DNA from: Actinomycetota bacterium
GTDB taxonomy: Bacteria > Actinomycetota > Acidimicrobiia > Acidimicrobiales > RAAP-2
Length of the DNA stretch: 35,968 nt
Assembly: GCA_021324355.1 (NCBI GenBank)
Contig: JAJPJD010000021.1
Span: forward strand, 1-35,968
Reading direction: 5' to 3'
This document shows, in pieces, positions 1 through 7,043 of this stretch. Position 1 is the first letter of the stretch. Each line of letters starts with the position of its first letter. The notes below the pieces were generated by a model, which was not told the origin of the DNA, ran no database searches, and saw only the letters and a program-made list of their open reading frames with translations. The position numbers and the translations under genes are program-made.

Positions 1-45
1 GTCGAGCGCGCCGATCAGGACATCGGCGTCGAGCACGACCGTCAC
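1..45 (-). CDS. PIN-domain toxin of a type II toxin-antitoxin pair, 5' end only
   Basis: Only the first 15 codons are inside the window. They read MTVVLDADVLIGALD, a hydrophobic beta strand followed by an Asp, the usual opening of a PIN (VapC-like) ribonuclease, whose first catalytic Asp lies in this LDADVL-type motif. The GTG start overlaps the antitoxin stop in a GTGA tetranucleotide, so translation is probably coupled to the antitoxin, as is usual for VapBC pairs. PIN toxins are Mg-dependent RNases, often cutting tRNA. The identification rests on 15 residues plus the antitoxin neighbour; the rest of the gene is beyond the left edge. Confidence 0.65.
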   Translation of the reverse strand, partial: MTVVLDADVLIGALD

Positions 46-263
46 CGCTCGGCGTCTTCGCGGTCGAGCTGTTCCAGGTAGCCGGGCGGGTAGGCGCCGG
101 TGAGGACCCCGAACGCGCTCTCGAAGCCGAGCTCGCCGCGGCGGATCCGCAGCTCCCCCTCTTCGAGCGCCTCGACCACGACTCGATCGCCGGCACGCAG
201 CCCGGCCTCCTCGAGCGCGGCGACCGGGATCGTGACCTGGTTCTTGGTAGAGATCTTGGCCAT
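42..263 (-). CDS. AbrB/MazE/SpoVT-type antitoxin
   Basis: A 73-residue protein whose first half (MAKISTKNQVTIPVAALEEAG, then LRAGDRVVVEAL) is a clear SpoVT-AbrB swapped-hairpin DNA-binding domain, with the characteristic 'K.QVTIP' and 'GLRAGD.V' motifs. The acidic C-terminal tail (about residues 45-73) would wrap the toxin. It lies upstream of, and overlaps by GTGA, a PIN-domain toxin, so it is a VapB-like antitoxin. A perfect inverted repeat immediately upstream of its ATG is the likely autoregulatory operator. A hexamer TAGAGT lies 6 nt before the ATG, so the transcript may be leaderless, although AAAGG in the same spacer could also act as a weak ribosome binding site. Confidence 0.85.
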   Translation of the reverse strand: MAKISTKNQVTIPVAALEEAGLRAGDRVVVEALEEGELRIRRGELGFESAFGVLTGAYPPGYLEQLDREDAER

Positions 264-286
264 GCCTTTACTCTAGTGGTAAAGGC
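264..286. promoter_or_regulatory. Palindromic operator of the toxin-antitoxin pair
   Basis: Perfect inverted repeat GCCTTTAC (264-271), 7-nt spacer, GTAAAGGC (279-286), starting one base upstream of the antitoxin ATG. The inner TAC...GTA halves resemble sites bound by VapB/AbrB-type antitoxins. The palindrome contains the candidate -10 hexamer TAGAGT (minus strand, 270-275), so bound antitoxin would block the promoter. Confidence 0.6.
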
Positions 287-355
287 TATGCCTCGGCAGC
301 GGTGTGTGCCGACAACGCCATCCGAGGTCCGCGAGCTGGACTTTGACGGTGCACG

Positions 356-361
356 TATAAT
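356..361 (+). promoter_or_regulatory. Relic -10 box TATAAT at the left end of an IS remnant
   Basis: A perfect TATAAT lies 17 nt before the GTG of the degenerate integrase reading frame. No -35 hexamer sits at normal spacing (TTGACG is only 7 nt upstream). It probably was the promoter region of the insertion sequence. The stretch 287-378 otherwise contains nothing I recognise. Confidence 0.3.
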
Positions 362-378
362 GCGGCGAGCATCCCGCA

Positions 379-688
379 GTGACCCTGTCGTTCCTGTACC
401 GGGCGCTCTGCCGCCTCCTCCAACTGATCCGGCTCCTCTGTCGCTCGCACACGAATCTCTCGATCGAGGTCGTCGTGCTCCGCCATGAGGTTGCTCTATC
501 CTGCAGCCCGCTGACCGCGTCCTGATGGCTGCGCTGGCACGACTGTTCCCCCGCCGGCCTCTCGAGCGCTTCTTCGTTCAGCTGGCAACCTTGCTGCGAT
601 AGCACCGTGACCTCGTCGCCAAGCGCTGGACCAATCCGCACGGCCGCCCTGGCCGGCTTGCCATCCCGAAAGGGACCGCCGCACTCGG
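379..688 (+). pseudogene. Degenerate N-terminal fragment of an IS3/IS481-like integrase transposase
   Basis: Read on the plus strand from GTG 379, the peptide (VTLSFLYRALCRLLQLI, then IEVVVLRHEVAL) matches the N-terminus of a common actinobacterial integrase-core transposase. At about 497-501 the frame shifts, apparently with loss of a few codons, and continues in another frame as LQPADRVLMAALARLF, FFVQLATLLR, stop (TAG 600-602), HRDLVAKRWTNPHGRPGR. The TAG stands where the family has Trp (LLRWHRDL). The similarity ends at about 688, where a second IS remnant begins in the opposite orientation. The rve/DDE catalytic core is absent. A frameshift, a nonsense codon and truncation make this a dead remnant. 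Confidence 0.7.
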
Positions 689-1171
689 GTCGGCTTCTAA
701 GAGCGCCTCGCCATAGGTGCTGACCGCGTCGTTGACCGTGTGCCAGTCACAGGCCAGCTCGGCCGCCACCTCTTTGACCGTTCGCCCGTCGCCGATCTGG
801 CGCGTGGCCCACTTGGCGGCGCGCGTCGTCAACAAGCAGTTCTTGGCCGCGATCCGGCGATCACCGAGCACCCAGCTGCGCTTCGGGCAGCGCCGGTTTC
901 CACAGCGCATCCGGTGCTTCCTCCAGCACAGGCGCATGGGCGAGCCATAGACCGGCAGATCGATGTAGCGAACCACGGGACGATCCTTGACCTGGGCCAA
1001 TCCCCCGCAGGTCGGACAGCGGACCTCGCCCACTAGCTGCTCGATGGCGAGCTCGACGTCGGGGCCTCGCCGCTCGAGGTGCAAAACCTTGACCTCTTTG
1101 AGGCCCACGAGGGCAGCGAGGATCTGGGTAGGGTCAGTGATGACGTAGGTGCTTCGGTCTTGTTGGGTCAC
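689..1171 (-). pseudogene. Truncated ISL3-family transposase (N-terminal part)
   Basis: Starting at GTG 1171, about 161 residues look like the N-terminus of an ISL3 transposase: a zinc-ribbon with CPTCGG and MRCGNRRCPKRSW cysteine pairs (zf-ISL3 type), then a helix-turn-helix segment (RTVKEVAAELACDWHTVNDAV) ending in STYGEALLEAD. The full protein is normally about 400-440 residues, and the DDE catalytic domain is missing. The open frame continues to 578 but those residues are the antisense of the neighbouring integrase remnant, so the biological boundary is near 689. The start codon and zinc ligands look intact, yet the product could not transpose. No terminal inverted repeat was found in 1172-1266. 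Confidence 0.75.
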
Positions 1172-1266
1172 ACCTCAAGCGTGAGGCACCTTCGTCGCGT
1201 CCGAGGGGATCCCGCTCAGGGCGCGACCCACCAGAACCCGATGAGCCGCGAATCCAAGCCTTGCGG

Positions 1267-1339
1267 TGGAGGTGAGCGGACTCGAACCGCCGACTTCTAC
1301 GTTGCGAACGTAGCGCTCTGCCAGCTGAGCTACACCCCC
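1267..1339 (-). tRNA. tRNA-Ala (anticodon CGC)
   Basis: On the minus strand all four arms fold: acceptor GGGGGTG/CACCTCC, D stem GCTC/GAGC, anticodon stem CTACG/CGTAG around loop TTCGCAA (anticodon CGC, reads GCG), five-base variable loop, and T arm GGCGG-TTCGAGT-CCGCT. The acceptor has the G3:U70 wobble pair and A73 expected for alanine identity. The 3' CCA is not encoded (CCG follows). The accessory patch with IS remnants and a toxin-antitoxin pair lies just beyond its 3' end, a typical integration side of tRNA genes. Confidence 0.95.
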
Positions 1340-1345
1340 ATGCCT

Positions 1346-1359
1346 GCAGGTTAGCCTGC
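1346..1359. other. Short hairpin between the SepX-like gene and tRNA-Ala
   Basis: GCAGG-TTAG-CCTGC forms a perfect 5-bp stem with a tetraloop, 13 nt after the stop of the membrane protein gene and 7 nt before the tRNA 5' end. There is no U tract. It may be a weak terminator or a processing signal. Confidence 0.3.
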
Positions 1360-1371
1360 CGGCTTCGCAGC

Positions 1372-2076
1372 CTATGCCTCGGCAGCTAGCGGCCAGATGG
1401 TGGAGTGCTGCCTTCCCGCGGTCGTAGCTTGATCGGGCTCGAGTATCGGCACCCAAGTGGCCTCGGTCTCGGCAGCGTGGGCAAGGGCCTCCAGATGGTC
1501 CTTCTCAGCCTCGATCCGCTGCCCGTAGGCGGCCAGGCCGAGGAAACCGACCAAGACGCAGACATCGATCGCAAGGACATACCAGGCCCCTCGAAGCGAC
1601 GGCGCCATTCCGAGCAGCCCGGTGAGTGACCCGAATCCGCAGAGGCCGGCGAAGATGTCGCGGCGACGGCGCCGAGCCACGCTTCGCCGAATGAGGCGCT
1701 CAAGCCGTCGGCATTCGAGCTCGACCAGCGCGAAGCTCGGCTCGGTCACCTCATCCCGGTCCGCAGCGCTAGGTCGGGTCCGGGCCACCGTTGGGACCTG
1801 CGGAGCCGCAGCTCCTGGCGGGGGGACCAGGCGCAGGCTCGGGCGGTGGACGGGTGGTGGGGCGGCGACCACGATCGGATCGACCGCCGGACCGCCATCA
1901 CTAGAAGCTAGACGGTAGGCGGGCTCGACCAGCTTGGGGCCGGTGCGTTCCAGGAGATCGAGGCGGTGGTGGAACTCCCCGATGGCTAAGGCGGATCGTC
2001 GCTCCCGGAGTTTGGCCACCACCATGGGTACCAGGACGGCAATCCAAAGCAGCGCGATCAGGACCAGCACGATCAC
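1372..2076 (-). CDS. SepX/GlpR-like membrane protein (tentative)
   Basis: 234 residues. An N-terminal membrane helix (about residues 2-20) is followed by a basic, charged stretch LRERRSALAIGEFHHRLDLLERT, a Pro/Ala-rich linker (about 65-105), an Arg-rich segment (LIRRSVARRRRRD, about 130-142), two closely spaced hydrophobic helices (about 145-185), and a cytoplasmic C-terminus. This layout, especially 'LWIAVLVPMVV' followed by the 'E(F)H.RL' motif, resembles the actinobacterial divisome protein SepX (older name GlpR), which acts with FtsZ and SepF. That match is from memory of the family and is not certain. The GTG start is supported by GAGGAGAG 8 nt upstream. The 95-nt gap to the ABC ATPase gene holds no recognisable gene. 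Confidence 0.55.
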   Translation of the reverse strand: MIVLVLIALLWIAVLVPMVVAKLRERRSALAIGEFHHRLDLLERTGPKLVEPAYRLASSDGGPAVDPIVVAAPPPVHRPSLRLVPPPGAAAPQVPTVARTRPSAADRDEVTEPSFALVELECRRLERLIRRSVARRRRRDIFAGLCGFGSLTGLLGMAPSLRGAWYVLAIDVCVLVGFLGLAAYGQRIEAEKDHLEALAHAAETEATWVPILEPDQATTAGRQHSTIWPLAAEA

Positions 2077-2171
2077 TGGGACGACTCTCCTCGATCGCCA
2101 GGCATCCGAGTATCAACGCTATCGAGCCGAACGCTGACGCCGGTGGATGCCTCCTGCCGCTATCGGCGACG

Positions 2172-2984
2172 TCATGGGGGGACGGATCTGGTCCACCACC
2201 GACCATGATCGTCTGTCACGCTCACTGGTGTCGAGAAGCACTGCGACACGGCCTCGGACGTGAGGACATCTCCAATTGGCCCGGCCGACACGACCCGGCC
2301 CTCGGCCAGGAGCAACGCGTGGCTGAAGCCCGGCGGGATCTCCTCGGTATGGTGGGTCACGAGCACCATGGGCGGGCCGCCGCCGCTGGTCAGGCGCCCA
2401 AGAAGACCGATGAGGCGCTCTCGAGCGCCCAGGTCGAGCCCAGCCGCCGGTTCGTCCAGCAAGAGGACCTCCGGTGACCCCATCAGCGCCCGGGCGAGCA
2501 GGACGTGCTGGCGCTCGCCCTCGGAGATCACGCCAACTTCCCGGTCCGCAACCGTCCCGTCGACCTCGGCCCGAGCCAGCAGTTGCCCGGCCCGCTCCCA
2601 GTCGTCCTGGTCGTAGTGGTGCCACCATGCCTCGAGGGCACCGAACCGTCCCGCTGCCACCACCTCCAGCACAGTCTGGCTAGGGCGCAGCTCGCGGAGC
2701 ACCGACTGACTCACCAGGGCTATCCGGGACCGCAAGGATCGCAGGTCGACCGTCCCCAGGCGGTGCCCGAGCAGCTCGACGTGGCCTGCGCTTGGCAACA
2801 GCAAGCCGGCAGCCACCCGCAACAGCGTCGTCTTGCCCGAGCCGTTCGGCCCCAAGACCACCCACCGCTCCCCCGGATGGACCACCCAGTCGACCTGGTC
2901 GAGCACCCGGTGACCCGACCGCACGACCGAGACCCGGCGAAACGAGAGCACCGGGCCGTCGCCGACTGCCGCGCCGATGCCCAC
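2172..2984 (-). CDS. ABC transporter ATP-binding protein
   Basis: A stand-alone ABC ATPase. Walker A GPNGSGKTT, Q-loop region (LVSQSV), signature VISEGERQ (a LSxGERQ-type variant), Walker B VLLLDEPA and H-loop VTHHTEE are all present and in order, so the ATPase should be active. The pattern resembles YlmA/iron-complex-type cytoplasmic ATPases, but no permease or binding protein lies in the window, so the substrate is unknown. The frame is open up to 3077, but that would overlap the upstream gene by 71 nt. GTG 2984, preceded by a G-rich stretch, gives a start just before the first beta strand (GPVLSFRRVSVV) and is preferred. It follows the upstream small gene by 22 nt and may be the last gene of the cysH transcription unit. 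Confidence 0.85.
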   Translation of the reverse strand: MGIGAAVGDGPVLSFRRVSVVRSGHRVLDQVDWVVHPGERWVVLGPNGSGKTTLLRVAAGLLLPSAGHVELLGHRLGTVDLRSLRSRIALVSQSVLRELRPSQTVLEVVAAGRFGALEAWWHHYDQDDWERAGQLLARAEVDGTVADREVGVISEGERQHVLLARALMGSPEVLLLDEPAAGLDLGARERLIGLLGRLTSGGGPPMVLVTHHTEEIPPGFSHALLLAEGRVVSAGPIGDVLTSEAVSQCFSTPVSVTDDHGRWWTRSVPP

Positions 2985-3006
2985 GGACCCCAGCGTTGCC
3001 GACCGC

Positions 3007-3303
3007 TCAGAGCGAGGCCAGCCGCCGATGGATCCGACCCACCAGACCTGAGCAGCACTGAGCCCAGGTCCGCTCACCCATCAGCCACAACCACAGCTCG
3101 CGCTGGTAGGAGCCGACGATGTCCTGGAAGCGGTCACGGTCCATCCCGGCACGCTCGAGCACCCGCCACCGCTCCCACAGCCAAGCCGCAATGCCCTGGT
3201 CCTTCTCGATGACTTCCTCGGGGGTTGCCTGCTCGAGGACCCAGGCTCGCCACCGTTCGCGGTCTGGCTCGTCGGGAACGTGCAGACGTACCGGCGTGCT
3301 CAC
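3007..3303 (-). CDS. Small conserved-looking hypothetical protein, last gene coupled to the F420-type reductase
   Basis: 98 residues, rich in Trp, Arg and Glu (DRERWRAWVLEQATPEEV, AAWLWERWRVLER, RELWLWLMGERTW), with an adjacent Cys pair (QCCSG) near the C-terminus. No membrane segment or signal peptide is evident; the helices look amphipathic. I do not recognise the family. The GTG start overlaps the stop of the preceding F420-type reductase gene (GTGA), so the two are translationally coupled. That makes a role with the reductase or sulfite-reducing enzyme likely, for instance as an assembly factor or small subunit, but this is inference from position only. Confidence 0.6.
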   Translation of the reverse strand: MSTPVRLHVPDEPDRERWRAWVLEQATPEEVIEKDQGIAAWLWERWRVLERAGMDRDRFQDIVGSYQRELWLWLMGERTWAQCCSGLVGRIHRRLASL

Positions 3304-4547
3304 CGAACCCTCACCAGCGCCTGCCGGTCAGTCCCGGCGTAGTCCCGCACGTGGTCCTCGTAATCGATGAAGAGCGGGGCGTCGGGATCGAACCGACGGG
3401 AGAGCGACGCGAACGCCACCTTCTTGTCCAGCCGGTCGAGCCGGATCAGCGCAGCCGGGTCGTCCAGGGCCCGGACGTCGAGCTTTGCGCGAGCCTTCTC
3501 GAAGGCCTGCAGGCCCCGGTCTGTGCGGATGATTACGCTGGTCCACCCGTCAAGGGATCCAACGCTGCCCATCGAGATGTCGGCGCTGCGACCGAGGAAG
3601 TCGTCGCACTCGTCGCAGCCCTTGAGCGCGGTGCCATGGAAGTTCTTCACCGGTTCGTCAACCGCGACCTGCCCGTCGCGGTACTCGACGATCATCCGTC
3701 CCCGGATCACGTCGATCTTGTCAACCCGGTCCAAATCGATACCTCGCCGATCGCGCAGCTCGCGCAGGACGAGGCCCTCGTAGTCGAAGCTCTTGGTGCA
3801 CAGCAGGGCGATCGTGAGCACGACCGCGTCGATCCGGTGGGCTCCAGTCCACCAACGCCTCGACTGCATGGCCCGGATCCCCTGGACCTCGCACGGCGTG
3901 CCCACGACGGCAAGGCGGGGGTTCGGCGGAAGGCGGACCTTGGAGAGGTCGAGCGCGGCTAGGGCCATGGTCTGGTTGTAGAAGCTCCCGGCGGCCGCGA
4001 TGACCTCCTCGGGGCTTCGGGCGATCGTGGGCACCCCCTTCCACGGTTCCTCGGGATCCCCGCTGGGCTTGGCCACGAGCGCCCCGTCGATCTCACCCGC
4101 AGCCAGCAGTCCGATGAGCAGAGCGCTGACCGCTCCGCCGTCTTGGACCCCGTCGGGGCGCGACGCTGCCCGCACGGCATAGGCCTCGAGCACCGCCCCG
4201 AGCCCCTCGGCCGGAGGGCCGCCGGTGATCTTCCAGTAAGGGTCGGACGGATCGGATCGCACGACGTCGCCGTCGGCGCTCGACGGTGGCCACAGCGCTT
4301 CATAACGGAGGCCGCCACGGGGGCAGAAGTCCCAGCACAAGGAGCACCCCGTGCACATCTTCACCAACTCGGGAAGCCCGGTGTCAGGGTTGACCCCGAT
4401 GGAGTTCGACGGGCAGGCGGCGACGCAGGTGCCGCACTGCACGCAGCGGTCGGCGTCGATGACCCCGGCGGCGAGCTCCCAGAACCAGACCTTGCCGGGA
4501 GGCTCTTCGACGCCGTTCATCTCCTCTCGGACCCGGTAGCGCTTCAC
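3300..4547 (-). CDS. Coenzyme F420 hydrogenase/dehydrogenase beta-subunit (FrhB/FpoF-like) flavo-iron-sulfur protein
   Basis: 415 residues from GTG 4547. The N-terminus carries two [4Fe-4S] ferredoxin motifs: C35-x2-C38-x2-C41-x3-C45 (CVQCGTCVAAC) and C65-x2-C68-x2-C71-x3-C75. Then follow the FrhB N-terminal domain (about 110-190) and C-terminal domain with GTPCEVQGIRAM, a CTKSFDYEG segment and a KGCDECDDF cysteine pair before SADISMGSVG, all typical of FAD-containing F420H2 oxidoreductases. These enzymes pass electrons between F420 and an iron-sulfur partner. The start overlaps the stop of the upstream siroheme sulfite/nitrite reductase (GTGA), and the stop overlaps the next gene. The same combination, FrhB-like plus siroheme reductase, exists as one chain in archaeal Fsr. 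The likely role is to donate electrons from F420H2 to the reductase, but this is unproven. ATG 4520 is an alternative start. Confidence 0.85.
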   Translation of the reverse strand: MKRYRVREEMNGVEEPPGKVWFWELAAGVIDADRCVQCGTCVAACPSNSIGVNPDTGLPELVKMCTGCSLCWDFCPRGGLRYEALWPPSSADGDVVRSDPSDPYWKITGGPPAEGLGAVLEAYAVRAASRPDGVQDGGAVSALLIGLLAAGEIDGALVAKPSGDPEEPWKGVPTIARSPEEVIAAAGSFYNQTMALAALDLSKVRLPPNPRLAVVGTPCEVQGIRAMQSRRWWTGAHRIDAVVLTIALLCTKSFDYEGLVLRELRDRRGIDLDRVDKIDVIRGRMIVEYRDGQVAVDEPVKNFHGTALKGCDECDDFLGRSADISMGSVGSLDGWTSVIIRTDRGLQAFEKARAKLDVRALDDPAALIRLDRLDKKVAFASLSRRFDPDAPLFIDYEDHVRDYAGTDRQALVRVR

Positions 4548-6316
4548 CGCGCCACCTCGACCGGCTGGGCGGCGATGATCCGGCGGAGCTCGTCGTTGTC
4601 GGTCCGCCGGGCCCACGCGTAGAAGGGCTCCTCGGGGCGCCGGCACCGAGCGAAGGCGTCGAGCAGGTTGCTCAGGGCCCGGGGTACCTGACCTAGTGGC
4701 ACGGCCCCGGCCACCCAGTCGATGAAGGCGGCATCGGGGCCGAGCGAGCCCCCGAGCCCGATGTCGACCGCTTCCTCGAGGCGCTCCCCCACATGGGCGA
4801 CCTCGCCGCGCAGCCCGATGTCGGCGATCTGGGGCTGGGCGCACCCTGCCGAGCAGCCTGAGAAGTGGATCCGGACGACGCCGCGGTCCTCGCCGCAGCT
4901 CGACCAGCCGCCCTCGGGACGCCGCCCCAAGGTGACCGGAACCGGCGCCGGATCCTGGCCTTGGAGCTGGGCATCGAGGGCACGGGCCAGCTTGACCGCC
5001 CGCTCCTTGGTCTCGACCACCGCGAACCGGCAGAACTCGGCGCCCGTGCAGGAGACGACGCCGCGCTCGAAGGGACCCGGGAACGGCGAGTACTTGGCCA
5101 ACAGCTCCTCGCCGAGAAGGTCGTCGAGCCGGTCCTCGGGCACACCGGTCAGCACGAAGTTCTGGTCGGTGCCCAGGCGGATGGTCCCGTCGCCGTAGGT
5201 GCGGGCCAACCGAGCCAGCTCCACCAGCTCGATCCCTCGCATCCGACCCACCGGGACCGATCCCCCGACCGAGAACCGGCCTTCCTGGCGCTGCGGGTGG
5301 ACCCCGACGTGGTCCCCGCGGAAGCTGGTTGTGAGCTCGGTCCCGGCCGGCGCCAGCTCGAGGCGGGTGCGCTTCGCCACTTCCTCCCGGAATCCCTCGG
5401 GGCCCAGCTCCTGGACCAGGTAGCGCATCCGGGACAGCCCACGGTTCTCCCGGTTGCCAAGCTCGCCGAACACCTGGGCGATTGCCCGGCACACCTCGAG
5501 GGCGTCTTCGGGCGCGACGAAGACATCGATATCCGAGGCCATGCGCTCGCCGTCGGAGAGCCCCCCTCCGGCGAGGACATTGAACCCGAGGCTCCCATCG
5601 GCCGCCTGCGCGGGCCACAGCCCGATGTCGTTGATCTCCACCCGGGCGCAGTTCTCCCGGCACCCGGTCACCGCGATCTTGAACTTGCGCGGCAGGTTCG
5701 AGTACTCGCGGTTCCCGGTGAAGAAGTCCGAGATCGCCCGAGCGACCGGGAAGGCGTCGAACGCCTCGTCGGCGTCCACCCCGGCAACCGGGCAACAGGT
5801 GACGTTGCGGGTGGAGTCGCCGCAGGCCTGCAAGGTCGTCACCCCGACGTCCCAGAGTCGCTGCCAGATCCTGGGGACGTCCTCGATCCGGATCCAGTGC
5901 AGCTGGATGTCCTGCCGAGTCGTGAGGTCGGCGTAGCGGTTCCCGAACAGCTCGCTGTCCTCGGGGCCTTCGGCGAAGACATCAGCCACGACACCGATCT
6001 CTTGAAGCTGGTCTGCCGACAGCCGGCCGCCGGGAACTTTGATCCGCAGCATGAAGGCGTCGCCGCCCTGGCGCTGCGGGTAGATGCCGACCCACTTCAG
6101 CCGCTCAGACTCCCCCGGCGTGGAGTAGATCGCGTCGGGGCCCTCGACCGAGTAGCGAGTGATGACGTCGCGAGCCGCTTCGAGCGGGTGCCGATCCAGC
6201 TTGAAGCGCTCGACGTCGCTCAGCTCGTGCGTCCAGCGGTAGGGGGTGACGAAGGCCATCGGCCGGTCGCTGCCCCGGAACCGGATGCCGTAGGGATTGT
6301 CGGGGTCTCGGGGCAT
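4544..6316 (-). CDS. sir: Siroheme/[4Fe-4S] sulfite (or nitrite) reductase, ferredoxin-dependent type
   Basis: 590 residues from ATG 6316. Two pseudo-repeats of the nitrite/sulfite reductase ferredoxin-like half domain plus siroheme/4Fe-4S domain. The cluster and siroheme ligands are in CTGAEFC and SGCSAGCAQPQ in the C-terminal half; the equivalent degenerate half has TGCRENCARVEINDIG. Siroheme-binding basic residues are in motifs such as LTTRQDIQLHW. The length and motifs fit NirA/SirA-type enzymes that take single electrons from an iron-sulfur donor, not the NADPH-dependent CysI. Its position after cysH (ATGA overlap) and opposite cysDN argues for six-electron reduction of sulfite to sulfide in assimilation; nitrite reduction cannot be excluded from sequence alone. 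The frame is open to 6412, but ATG 6316 overlaps the cysH stop and begins the conserved region. The F420-type reductase follows with GTGA overlap. Confidence 0.9.
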   Translation of the reverse strand: MPRDPDNPYGIRFRGSDRPMAFVTPYRWTHELSDVERFKLDRHPLEAARDVITRYSVEGPDAIYSTPGESERLKWVGIYPQRQGGDAFMLRIKVPGGRLSADQLQEIGVVADVFAEGPEDSELFGNRYADLTTRQDIQLHWIRIEDVPRIWQRLWDVGVTTLQACGDSTRNVTCCPVAGVDADEAFDAFPVARAISDFFTGNREYSNLPRKFKIAVTGCRENCARVEINDIGLWPAQAADGSLGFNVLAGGGLSDGERMASDIDVFVAPEDALEVCRAIAQVFGELGNRENRGLSRMRYLVQELGPEGFREEVAKRTRLELAPAGTELTTSFRGDHVGVHPQRQEGRFSVGGSVPVGRMRGIELVELARLARTYGDGTIRLGTDQNFVLTGVPEDRLDDLLGEELLAKYSPFPGPFERGVVSCTGAEFCRFAVVETKERAVKLARALDAQLQGQDPAPVPVTLGRRPEGGWSSCGEDRGVVRIHFSGCSAGCAQPQIADIGLRGEVAHVGERLEEAVDIGLGGSLGPDAAFIDWVAGAVPLGQVPRALSNLLDAFARCRRPEEPFYAWARRTDNDELRRIIAAQPVEVAR

Positions 6317-6996
6317 CACGCGTGCAGCCCGCACTCGGTCTTCTCCGACCCTGCCCACCGGCCGGCCCGTGGGTCGTCGCCCTCGGCCACCGGCGCGGTG
6401 GTCGGCGCGCACCCAATAGACAGGTAGCCCTGCGCCTTGAGCGGGTGGACCGGCAGGCCGTGGTCGGCCTCGTAGGACGCGATGTCAGCCTCGGTCCAGG
6501 TAGCCAACGGGTTCACCTTCACCAGGGAAAAGGTGTGGTCATAGCCGACAATGGGAATGTCAGCCCGGCTGGGCCCATCGGACCGCTTGAGGCCGGTGAT
6601 CCAGGCCCTCCGGCCGGCCAGCACCCGGCGGAGTGGCTCGACCTTGCGAAGCTCGCAGCACCGCTCGGTGCCGCACGGCCAGTCCTGTGCGCCAGCAACC
6701 GGCTTGGTCACGGTGAGCTTGAGCCCGTAGAGGGCCCGGGTGGCCTGGACCATGGCCAGGGTTTGGTCGAAATGGGCCTCGGTGTCCAAGAACACCACCT
6801 CGATGTCGGGATTCACGCGGTGCGCCAGGTCCACGATGACCACGTCCTGGAAGGAGCAGGCGAGGACCACCGAGGAGCCGAAACGCTCGAGCGCCCAGGC
6901 GATCGCACGCTCGGCCGGTGCTCGCTCCAACGAGGCGTTCACCGCCGCCAGCTCCTCGAGGAGCCCGGCGGACGGGCCGATGGTCGTGTCGGTCAT
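6316..6996 (-). CDS. cysH: Adenylylsulfate (APS/PAPS) reductase
   Basis: 226 residues. Reduces activated sulfate to sulfite with thioredoxin. It has the PAPS-reductase PP-loop-like fold (VVLACSFQD), the C113-C114 pair in ERCCELRKVEPL, and the C-terminal catalytic KTECGLH (C222). C196 is in YLSIGCAPTT, where iron-sulfur APS reductases have C-x-x-C; the second cysteine is Thr199 here, so one of the four usual cluster ligands is missing. The absence of a cysC in the cluster favours APS as the substrate. The ATG is preceded by AAAGGG at 7 nt. The stop overlaps the next gene's ATG (ATGA). A longer upstream open frame (to 7656) runs through cysD and is not coding. Likely transcribed from the divergent promoter region at about 7065-7093. 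Confidence 0.9.
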   Translation of the reverse strand: MTDTTIGPSAGLLEELAAVNASLERAPAERAIAWALERFGSSVVLACSFQDVVIVDLAHRVNPDIEVVFLDTEAHFDQTLAMVQATRALYGLKLTVTKPVAGAQDWPCGTERCCELRKVEPLRRVLAGRRAWITGLKRSDGPSRADIPIVGYDHTFSLVKVNPLATWTEADIASYEADHGLPVHPLKAQGYLSIGCAPTTAPVAEGDDPRAGRWAGSEKTECGLHA

Positions 6997-7043
6997 GGCT
7001 GCACCCTTTGCGGTTTGCCGCTCGGTCCGCCGGACGGCGGGAC

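Noticed and set aside
578-688. C-terminal 37 residues of the ISL3 transposase open frame
   Set aside because: They are the antisense of the neighbouring integrase remnant; transposase similarity stops at about 689.
4548-5795. In-frame upstream extension of the FrhB-like gene, giving an 831-residue fusion-like protein
   Set aside because: The extension is Arg/Gly/Pro-rich out-of-frame translation of the sulfite reductase gene. The real start is the GTG overlapping that gene's stop. The fusion appearance is not evidence for a natural Fsr fusion.
4865-6427. Long plus-strand open frame opposite the sulfite reductase
   Set aside because: Antisense frame caused by high GC at third codon positions; no recognisable domain, and the minus-strand gene is clearly conserved.
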